Shown in pieces: positions 24,955 through 33,627 of a DNA stretch of 64,000 nucleotides. The stretch is from Bigelowiella natans CCMP2755 (lineage: Eukaryota > Cercozoa > Chlorarachniophyceae). The position numbers and the translations under genes were made by a program. Location of the stretch: contig ADNK01002058.1 of assembly GCA_000320545.1 (NCBI GenBank), positions 83,501-147,500 of the forward strand. Reading direction: 5' to 3'. Under the pieces are notes generated by a model, which worked only from the letters and a program-made list of their open reading frames with translations, ran no database searches and was not told where the DNA came from. Each line of letters begins with the position of its first letter. Within the stretch, counting starts at the first letter, position 1.

Positions 24955-27568
24955 GCGCGCACGCGCGCGCACACACTCGCTCACCTTGGCAGTGAGGAGC
25001 GCCGACTTCAGCTGTTTTTCATCCTCAGAATTTAGTGCATCAACTGTCAGCAGAGGAGAATCATCAAAAAAATAATTAATTTGACACAGCGAGGGTGTGT
25101 TATAATGTAGGGTAAATGTCTTTCTTCGATGCTCCGTCCTTTCTCTTTTTAATACTTAAGCCGAACCAATTCTCTTGCGCTCCTGCTTGATCATGCTAAC
25201 ATCTGCAGAAGCCTCGCAATGCAACACCTGCGGGGACAGACAGAAGATAAAGATAACAGAGTCAACATAAGTACGATAATACCAAACGATGCGCCCGACG
25301 ATGCTTCGGGAACCTCTCCCCCCTTTTTTTCCTCGAAATAAATATTCTTTCCTTTATTCTTCCAAATACAATGCATGCTGCTAGTTTATTATTAATAGTA
25401 TTACCACAGTCCCCACTCCGAGGCACCTGTAGGCAAATTCACAGAACAATCCACGGGATGGAAAAAAGGACAAATAGTCGTCAGGTACTGGTGCTGCACA
25501 ATGTTGAAACGTGTGTTCTAATCATCGTGTTTAATTTGTTGATTAGTGGATGCATAAATGTGTCTCATCTCTCTGGTAACTACTTTAAAACAACAAGCGT
25601 ATTGTACTTATTCTTTCTAAACGGCATGCGAAAACACACACACGCACGCACATTTGGACGCAAGATTGCTCCACTGAGACATCCATAACCATATCATAGT
25701 CCGTTTGCTCCACCTATGGTTATTATTATTATTATTATTATTATCATTTTCATTATTCTCAAATAATGCATTCTAGATCCAGAGTTGAACAACTTAAATA
25801 AAAATCTTACTATTCATCGACGTCTGACCTGCTTCGACCAGCAGTTGGTAAGATATCCGTACCACCCCCTCCTTTTAACATCGAGAAGAAATCGGTTTGA
25901 GATGTGATAGAAACACGTGAATAATAATATCTTAAGTGTGTTTGTGTGTGTGTATGCATAGATACGCACATCAACAAATATAACATATGTATATATATAT
26001 ATATATATATATATGTTTATGTTTGTGCGAACATGAGTGCTTGATAATATTTATTACTACCTTTCGCCATCCGTCGAGTATATGATACGCTCGCTTGTAA
26101 TCTTCCCATAGTGAGGACAGCATAACATTCGGTAGAAGTAGCTGCATGGACGCACAAAACATACGCATACACATATGCTATTAGAATGATATTTCATAGA
26201 ATTTCTCATGACGTCTGTCTGTTAGAGATGTATTGCAATTGAGAGGCTCAAATAGTAATTATTTGAAAAAAAAAATGGTTGCATGCATATTAATATACCA
26301 TTTATTGCATTATTATGTACCCTTGCTCAGATGCACCGTCATAGTAGACGAATTCATCGTGCCTAGGGAATTAAGAACACGTAAGAATAATGATTAATAT
26401 GAAGAAACAACTTCTGTTCCAAAATTCTCAACAGTATTCAGGGCATCGAGAAATTCACAACCTCTCGATAATAGACTGCTCCTTTCGTCGAAGAGCTTCT
26501 CGTCTTGAAAGCATTGGCAAACACATCATTACACAAAACATATTATTTTAGCTGTGGTGACGTCAGAAATGTTATCAGGTTTTCTAATGTCGTCGAGCGT
26601 AGGTAGTTTTCCTTTGTGAACATCATATTTTCATATGTATTTCTCACTTTGCGTTGAGCTCTTTATCGAATTTGCTATTCATGTAGTAGCTGAGATACAA
26701 CACTGCGAAGATGCTTGCGCAACCGAACACCTGTAAAAAGTAGTGGTAGTGGTACATGTGTAAAAGGAAAATCTTGTCAAATGATTCCTACATAAAGAAG
26801 GCCATAAATCTTAGGTAAGCTTACCGCGCCTATAAGAAGACCCCACATGACGTATCTTAGATCCACATCTGCCGCCTGCAGAGTAAATACACCACACACA
26901 CACACTCAAAATGACTGTTGGGTTCGTTTCTAGCGATCACACGTCATAAAGACGATAATACTAAAATTCAGTACGATATGGAATTGGATGAAGAAAATGA
27001 TGATTAATCTGATATCTCCTCTCCTTAGAAAGATAAGACCTGGAACGCAATGGATCCACATAGTGTTCCTATCAAGGCCCCAACAAGACCCCCGATGACA
27101 ACGTAACTCACCTGTATTCAATAGCATCGGTTTGAAATATTTCCCTTCTATTTTCTAAATCAGATTAAGTTTACCTTCACGGTTCGGCCGAATGAGTATT
27201 TCTGATTATAACTAAAAACAGAACGCAAAAAGTAAGTTTCTTATTACTTGACTAGAAAGCTTGTGTGCGTACCTATGTTGGTACGCTTCGAGGTCCGCCT
27301 CTGTAATATCTGGGTCCTCGTCGCCCACTGCAACATCCTCTGCAATTCAGGAAAAGAATCATCTTGAGTTCAATTACTCTGTTGATCTTAAGAAAGGATA
27401 TATCCTACGCTTTCGATATTGATCCATCCCGTTCGGGTAGAGCCCATGTTGCCTGTGGCCATAACGGCCATAACCATACCCACCCCCTCCCCCCATGGGG
27501 TACGTTCTCCTCCCGTTTTTAACATAATTGTGTGCGTCGGATGGATTTAAGGGTTTGGCAGTAGACAT
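23475..27568 (-). CDS. unknown multi-pass membrane protein with a possible bacterial-PH-like segment
   Basis: Not recognised. Eighteen exons join in phase: 27409-27568, 27273-27339, 27175-27211, 27040-27111, 26825-26875, 26648-26730, 26462-26503, 26321-26362, 26061-26141, 25829-25871, 25167-25227, 24985-25043, 24681-24733, 24515-24557, 24125-24214, 23973-24015, 23813-23832, 23475-23561 (about 377 aa). The N-terminus is Gly/Tyr-rich (GGGGGYGYGRYGHRQHG); three hydrophobic helices follow (VVIGGLVGALIGTLCGSIAF, YVMWGLLIGA, CASIFAVLYLSYYM). A segment then reads HDEFVYYDGASEQGYF, GKITSERIIYS, GWYGYLTNCW and VLHCEASADV, which resembles the strand order of bacterial PH-like domains. The C-terminal third is charged and helical and ends in ERKKK. 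An optional exon from 25426 leftward has a good acceptor but an uncertain donor. Exon 23813-23832 is only 20 nt. Phase agreement across the whole set supports one gene; function is unknown. Confidence 0.7.
23660..23675. repeat. 16-bp perfect palindrome
   Basis: AGCATGCTAGCATGCT, inside the last intron of the unknown membrane-protein gene. It shares the core CATGCTAGCATG with 17.93 and 32.45 kb. Confidence 0.9.
23925..23954. repeat. (TG)n microsatellite
   Basis: About 15 TG units in an intron of the unknown membrane-protein gene. Confidence 0.95.
24071..24310. repeat. two (CT)n runs
   Basis: CT runs at about 24071-24101 and 24275-24310, followed by an imperfect ACACAT array to 24366. All are intronic. 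Confidence 0.9.
24915..24976. repeat. (CA)n followed by CG-alternating tract
   Basis: About 18 CA units followed by ACGCGCGCACGCGCGC, immediately beside the splice donor of the exon ending at 24985. Confidence 0.95.
25987..26014. repeat. (TA)n microsatellite
   Basis: About 14 TA units, intronic in the unknown membrane-protein gene. Confidence 0.95.
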
Positions 27569-28355
27569 CGTTCCTGAAGTGGCTTGGTCTGGGGTAAGTG
27601 TCGCTGCAGTAGCAGTTTTAAGACAAAACTCTCACTGAAACTGCTGATTTCAAACGAGTGGGAAGAGCGTTTTTCATTAATCTGCAACCTTTCTCCTTGT
27701 CGTCTAAGGATTTCGGAGGTTGGCTTTTGTCGACGTATACTCCATTTAAAATATCTGAAGTTTCTTGTTTTAATCGTAACGGTTGAATTTCGCTAACGCT
27801 CTCCCTTTCAAACCTGCGACTAGGTCGAAAGCTATTTGAGGGTGAACAGAGGAGCACTGACCGCTTAAAACTGGCCAAAGAGCTTACCCAAATTGTTGTT
27901 TTGTATGTCGCACTGCAGGTACACCCCTGACTTGTAAGAAAGTTGCTCTATCTACTGACAGTAGAACACTTCTTAAAAGTTTCTAAAAGTATTTTGTGAC
28001 ACTAGATATAGATCTAGATCTATCTCAACTTCTCATATCTGAAACGTCCTGGTACTCATATCCATTTACACTCTCGTGAGGTACGCGGTAACTTTCAGAG
28101 GATGAACCTTATTCATCTTACATTCGGGTGTTCTCCCCCTTCTCAGGTGGAAACATTTTGCGCAAGCATGGTCAGTGGTGCATTCTTGGTCAGAAGTACG
28201 CCTGAAAGTTTGCCTGTGAAATTCCGCAAGCTTCCAGCTGCGTTTGACAAGGGTTGATTGAGTGCGTTTGCTTTAAATTCGAAAATCAACTCACATTTTA
28301 ATGCTATTGGCCAGGCCTGAAACCATGGAGCAGCAGGTTACCACGCTGGGCGAAG
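27569..28355. other. spacer between divergent genes, holds one arm of a direct repeat
   Basis: Upstream of both the unknown membrane-protein gene (-) and the Kua-like gene (+). It includes direct repeat A (27771-27842). An 86-codon minus-strand frame (27618-27878) overlaps the repeat and shows no recognisable motif. Confidence 0.5.
27771..27842 (+). repeat. ~73-bp direct repeat, copy A
   Basis: Begins TAATCGTAACGGTTGAATTT and continues through CAAACCTGCGAC to TTTGAGGG. Copy B at 30207-30280 differs at only a few positions plus a 2-bp indel. The pair brackets the Kua-like gene. Confidence 0.9.
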
Positions 28356-29129
28356 ATGGTGTGTTACATTCTTCTCAGCACACTTACCACTGCGTCTTTG
28401 CCCATCACCATCGCATTTTCTGATTCAATCCTCCAATTTGTAATGATTTGGGCCATTACTTACTTTGGGGTTTCCGCCGAATTCGTGGTTGGTCACGTAT
28501 ACGTGCATGACGATTTCATGGATGTGCTCTACAATCCAAGTGAAGCGGTGGACCATGATGGTGTCAAATTTGCCTTCGTTCATCATTACCTCGACATTCG
28601 ATGCTTTGATAAGTTTTGGCTCGAGTACAGGGTCATGTACTTTGGAGTGGGAACCCCGTACATGATGTTTCTTTTATATCCATGCTATTTCCTACTCGCC
28701 AAGGTTTTGAGTGCAAGCTACGGCTTTGCGCTGGCCCTCACCCTTGCCCGGATGACCTGGTGGCATTTTCAAACGGTGACACACGAATGGTATCACTGTC
28801 CTGAGTCGAAGAGGCGAACTTACTGGCTTATCACCCGCATGATATTTCGCATCGCCGAGACGATGAATATCATTAACACTATGGAGCATAAAGTGCATCA
28901 CAAACACGGTCTGAATAATCCGGAAGATGTTGAGCAATGGACCGACACGTGGACCTTCAAATTCTTCGACAGCTACGGTGACTGGATTTGGAAACGCCTG
29001 TTGGAAGAACGCAAGGCAGGAAAAAAAAAGTCACTGTTCAATCTTTTTGAAACGCAGCTCAATTTTGCTTGGGTTGGGACGATTGCAGTTTCTGTCACTC
29101 TCAAAAAATTGCTAAGCGTATTATTGTAA
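28356..29129 (+). CDS. Kua/TMEM189-like lipid desaturase-type membrane protein, single exon
   Basis: Intronless 257-codon frame encoding a hydrophobic protein with four His clusters in the order expected of a di-iron lipid desaturase or hydroxylase: HVYVHDDFMD, FVHHYLDIR, THEWYHCPE and MEHKVHHKHG followed by W. This order and spacing resemble the Kua / plasmanylethanolamine desaturase family (Lip_desat), where the clusters are HWxxDTW, HHxxP, HKWSH and HRxHH. Hydrophobic stretches surround the motifs (LQFVMIWAITYFGVSAEFVV; MMFLLYPCYFLLAKVL). The His-motif spacing is divergent, so the family call is moderate and the substrate unknown. The ATG at 28356 gives a frame starting with a membrane segment; an out-of-frame ATG lies at 28325. 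Lack of introns contrasts with most neighbours, though the CLC gene is also intronless. Confidence 0.7.
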   Translation: MVCYILLSTLTTASLPITIAFSDSILQFVMIWAITYFGVSAEFVVGHVYVHDDFMDVLYNPSEAVDHDGVKFAFVHHYLDIRCFDKFWLEYRVMYFGVGTPYMMFLLYPCYFLLAKVLSASYGFALALTLARMTWWHFQTVTHEWYHCPESKRRTYWLITRMIFRIAETMNIINTMEHKVHHKHGLNNPEDVEQWTDTWTFKFFDSYGDWIWKRLLEERKAGKKKSLFNLFETQLNFAWVGTIAVSVTLKKLLSVLL

Positions 29130-30745
29130 ATGCTTGCTACATCAAAATGCTGTTCTGAATATGTGCACACATACTGTGAGTGTGCACCAAAAATCCCATG
29201 TCAATTGGCGAGCCCCTGCACCCACACATGCAAAAGATGTTGTTACAACAGTCATCATTGCTGCTACATATCGAGTGTACGTTGCATTGGCAATGGCACA
29301 ATCTTATGCCCACCTATAGACACAGCCATTACTAGACCACAATGCATCGCCAGTTCATGTTTTTTCATGCATGTGTTGGGCGGGATTGTGCGTGCAGCGA
29401 GGCAGTGATTGCAACGTGAGACAGAGACACAGGCTAGCAACATGCTTGTCATCATCACAGACGGCCACAAAACTAAGACTATATACGTGTCGGTTTCGGT
29501 GACTGTGATAATCCTAACTAGCTAACTAGTCAGAGGGAGAAACAGTAACGAAATTGCACTGTGATTTGGAAGTCGGAAGCTCCGATTGGATAGTGTTGGT
29601 ACTTCATCGGCAACAATTCGAACACCTTCCCACATCGCGCACGTAGAATAATGAGTTAGCACTGGTGGTGAAAAGCAACGGTTGCTGCTGCTTGGACAGT
29701 CCACTGGATATCTTGCTGCTATCCATGTATCGATGAAAGCAACGGTGTGTTCCGTGGGTTCTGTGCAGGCGTCTGAGCTAACAATCTTGGCGATGATGTT
29801 GACAGTCAACTCCATTCGTGCTTTCATCCATTGGGGTATTCACGGATTTTCTAGGGAATGTGATGGCTTTCACCGGAAAGATTTCCCCGTTACGCACAAA
29901 AAGTCCACGAGAGTTGTTCGGAAGTATCTCGAACACCGGAAATGCTGACGCCTGGCCTGGCACAATTTGGGGACGAGTAGGTCTCACAATCAGTCCCAGC
30001 ATCCCATGGCTGAATCTCAATAGTCACAAAATCTAGCCATACTCCTTCGAGGCACGTTTCTAGATTGTAAAATCCTGTGAATCAGTTTGGATTAGGTGTA
30101 ATCATCGTGAGATGCGACAACAGGATTGCGGGAATTGTTTTTGGTCGACGTCGTAGAGTCTAGGAACGTAGATCTACTCCATTGTTAAGCTATTAAGAAT
30201 GTTTTTGTAATCGTAACGGTTGAATTTCGCTAATGCTATCCCTTCCAAACCTGCGACTTAAGTCGGAAGCTTTTTGAGGGAGATAAATAATCTCCAGTGG
30301 ATCTCGAGAAGGTTTTTATAATCCGTTTTGTGCTTTTGCTGTTCAGAGCGAGAGACTTTCCCGCAAAATTTTCGACCGCAAACCCTGTCTAAAAAGTCTT
30401 GATACTCATTTGTGCTTGCGCGAGATGCGTGGTCGCCCACACGAAATGGCATCATATTTCATATTTCGAGCGATGTGAATTCGAGCATCTACCCACTGAA
30501 ACTCCTGAAATAATGGACAGAGTTCACCGAAGAGAGAAATCGGCTGCGCTACCCTTTGTGCATAAAGAAACGATGCTATTTAGTATTAGCGACTTCGAAT
30601 ATAGGGTACATAGTATCGAAATGCAGGGCATTTTCATCGTAAACTGACGGTCTTTCCGTCCTCCTCGGGGTCGGCAGAGGATAAACAACAGACTTCGAAC
30701 GAAAAGGAAACGACGAAAGGGCCAGCCCCGGCCTTCATCACAAAA
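29130..30745. other. spacer with broken open frames and direct repeat copy B
   Basis: 29130-29520 is non-coding with TGCATG words. From about 29522 to 30036 both strands keep long frames (minus: 29522-29827 and 29778-30020 in different frames), suggesting a decayed gene, but I recognise no family. 30207-30280 is direct repeat B. 30281-30745 shows nothing identifiable before the kinase start. Confidence 0.45.
30207..30280 (+). repeat. ~73-bp direct repeat, copy B
   Basis: Same orientation as copy A, about 2.4 kb downstream. The shared start is TAATCGTAACGGTTGAATTT and the shared end TTTGAGGG. Confidence 0.9.
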
Positions 30746-32013
30746 ATGCTCCTCGCCCCCCAAACTGTATTTCAGTCCTTACGTCCCTCCTCACGGGACG
30801 AATGGTTGCCAGAGGATGATGGTTGCCACGGACTTTTCCAGTTTGACCAGACGGAAAAAGAGGAGGGTTGCGGAAACGACGACGATCATTGGTGCAGCTG
30901 CCAAGATGACAGAGGATTTGACGACATGCTGGACATGCAAATGTTAGGAAAGAAGAAGATAGACACTAAGGAGAGCAAGTACCGAGTAGGCTCTGTTCTC
31001 GGAATCGGTTCCTATGGAGAGGTGAAATCATTTTACTTCATTGGCCAAACCATTCATAACGACGTTCTTTAAAACAATAGGTCCGCTATGCGACGAGAAA
31101 GAAGGATGGGCTACCTGTAGCGATGAAGATTGTCGATGTCAAATGCCAAGGGTCTTTGGTCAATGCAATGATGAAGCGAGAGATTGAACATCTTCAAGAA
31201 TTGGACCACCCAAACGTGGTCAGACTGGTAGAAATCCTCACAAATGAGCCTACCAATGGCACCTGGTGCTCCCTTTGCGCATGTTCGGAGTGCAGATGGG
31301 ATGACAAAGGACAGTGTGTCCACTGTAGTCACGAAAGCTACTATCACGAGGATCAGGTTCAATCCCGTGAAGTGCTTATAGTTGTCCAGGAGCTTGGGAT
31401 AAATGGAGATTTATTCTCATTTCTCACAACACTGGGATTCTTCCCGGAGACACTAGCCCGAAAATTCTTCAAAGATCTTATTTCTGGTTTGGAGCATTGC
31501 CATTCCAAGGGCATCGTTCATAGAGATATAAAGCCAGAGAACATGGTTCTCGACGAGAACTACAACCTGAAGCTGATAGATTTTGGTCTGGCTGCAAAAA
31601 GCTCTAAAGCTGGAGCTACCTACCACAGCGGTGTTGGCTCACAGCCTTATACTCCACCGGAAGTTCTCTATAATATCGAGGAGGGAAAGAAGAAAAGAGC
31701 TTATCGAGGTGAACCAGCAGACCTATGGAGCTGTGCTGTCAGCTTATACGTCTTTCTCACAGGCTACCATCCTTATCGCCGCCCTCTCCTAAAGAGTTTT
31801 GGTGATAAGCCAGAACAGCAGGCTTGTCCTCATTTTGCTGCACTATTGAGAGGCGAATCGTACGAAGGAATCTCGAAAGAAGCAAAAGATCTTCTAATGG
31901 CGATCTTTCGGCTAGACCCGGAGAAGCGACTCAATATCAGTCAAATAAAATCTCACCCATGGATGAAGGGGCCAGTGAAAAGCTACCGTCAGATCCTAAT
32001 GTCAATTAGTTAG
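30746..32013 (+). CDS. CAMK-like Ser/Thr protein kinase with Cys-rich insert in the N-lobe
   Basis: Phosphotransferase with all catalytic signatures. Exons 30746-31021 and 31081-32013 (402 aa). An acidic N-terminal tail of about 75 residues precedes YRVGSVLGIGSYGEVRY (glycine loop), VAMKIV (ATP Lys), HLQELDHPNVVRLVEI, HRDIKPENMVLD (catalytic Asp), LIDFGLAA (DFG), YTPPEVL (APE replaced by PPE) and DLWSCAVSLYVFLTGYHPY. Between strands beta-4 and beta-5 (about 31264-31338) is an insert with pattern CxxCxCxxC-x8-CxxC followed by HESYYH, enough ligands for one zinc site. The C-terminus ends shortly after the kinase fold, with no extra domain. CAMK is a judgement from the DIKPEN and PY..PEV segments. 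The intron after SYGE splits the glycine loop from strand beta-2. Confidence 0.9.
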
Positions 32014-33627
32014 ACAATAATACTACCAAGAAGAAAAAGAGAGAGGTCTATACATTTCTCGAAGAAGAAATGCATAGATGTACAGATTATCCCAGCAAAC
32101 AAGAGCCAGAATCACCTCATAGTAGTGGAGATTCCTAACATTTGCAGTGGCTCATTGCACCTTAACCTCCTTGCTTCTATTAGCCTTTGCACATTCATCA
32201 CACGGCGAGAGAAATATTAGACTATGCACTCGATTTTACAATCGATTATTTCGGCAAGCTAGACTCTCCTTACATGGTTTCAACCTTACAGTTGCTAAGA
32301 ATAAATATTAGCAGTTTAAACTTCTGCACTGAGGATAGATGTCATTTAACACAGAATTAATCACTCCTAGTGCCTACAAGTGGAATCATCAATATTCCTC
32401 AACATTTCCTATTTTTATCACCAACATATCTATAGACATAGCATAGCAAGCATGCTAGCATGGCAATTTTAGAATTTGCGCAGCCGTACCCTGCAGCATC
32501 TAGCGCGTGTGCAATACAGCAATACAGTGCACACCGTACAATGATGTGAAGGGTGTTACCTGTAGTCGATTATGAGACGCACGGATGTTCTGATCGAAGT
32601 GATTAGATCTTTCAATTATCATCCTTGTGCAACTGTGGGATGCTGCAACTACAGCGCGCTATGCGTATATGATGATTTCATTCATTGTCTTCACATTTGC
32701 ATGCACATTCGAGTGCATGCACAATCGACATCTAGCTAGCTAGACATAGCTGCTAGCTACTCTGGTACGCACTACCACAGCAGATCGATACGACAGATCT
32801 AGAGATCAGCGCAGCAATGCAGCAATGCTAGATAATGTATTGCTAAAAATAGCTAGCTAGATAGCCTTTATCAGCGCGTGAACGCTCATTGTCATTTTCC
32901 TTTTATAATTAATTGTTTCTTTCATAGCACTGCAATGCCAGAATGCGCGCATGAGATCGTGTGGCAGGTCGTGATGCATGTCATCGCATGCATACATCTA
33001 GATGTGCGGCCGCCGCAAACATATTACGATGATGGCCCGCAGTACGTCTATAATTTATTCATGCACATGCTAGCAGACATGTGCATGTATCTGGGTGTAT
33101 CGTATTCTAGTTTTACTATTCTGCACTAGTAGTAATTTGATGCTCGTACACTGTACCTTTTTGCGAGCTAAAAGTATCTCTCAGCAACACGTAAGAAATA
33201 TTATTTTCCGTGTGACATGGAGGAACTGCTACTATCAACTACATTATACTACTACTACTAATTCCACTACTACTTCTACAACAATTATACTACCACTAGA
33301 CTTCTGACTGCTTTCATAAGATGTTGTGATACCGTTATCACCACAAAAACTACTATGAATATTACAAATGAGTTGGCGGTTATATAGATAATGATAACAG
33401 TTCTAATGATGCTAACGATAATAAGGATATTGATTAACAGGAATGATAACGACGATGACAATAGGATAATTATACAGTTGAACGAGGGAAAATAGAAGTC
33501 ATCTTGTCGGTCAGTTAATGGTAGCATGAGTGCACATACCACGCACGTGGTGGTGATGTGTGTGGGGGGGGGGTTGTCGGAAGGGACGGCTGTAGTTCAG
33601 GCGACATCTCCTCGCAACATCTTCCTC
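32014..33627. other. convergent 3' spacer, kinase (+) / channel (-)
   Basis: 1.6 kb without coding signal. It contains CATGCTAGCATG at 32451-32462, several CTAGCTAG runs (32730-32870), one copy of the ~50-bp dispersed repeat and short (ACT)n tracts near 33250. Confidence 0.6.
32573..32628 (+). repeat. ~50-bp dispersed repeat, diverged copy
   Basis: Reads GAGACGCACGGATGTTC, then GATTAGATCTTTCAATTATC and ATCCTTGTG, in the same order as the copies at 48.1 kb. Confidence 0.5.
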
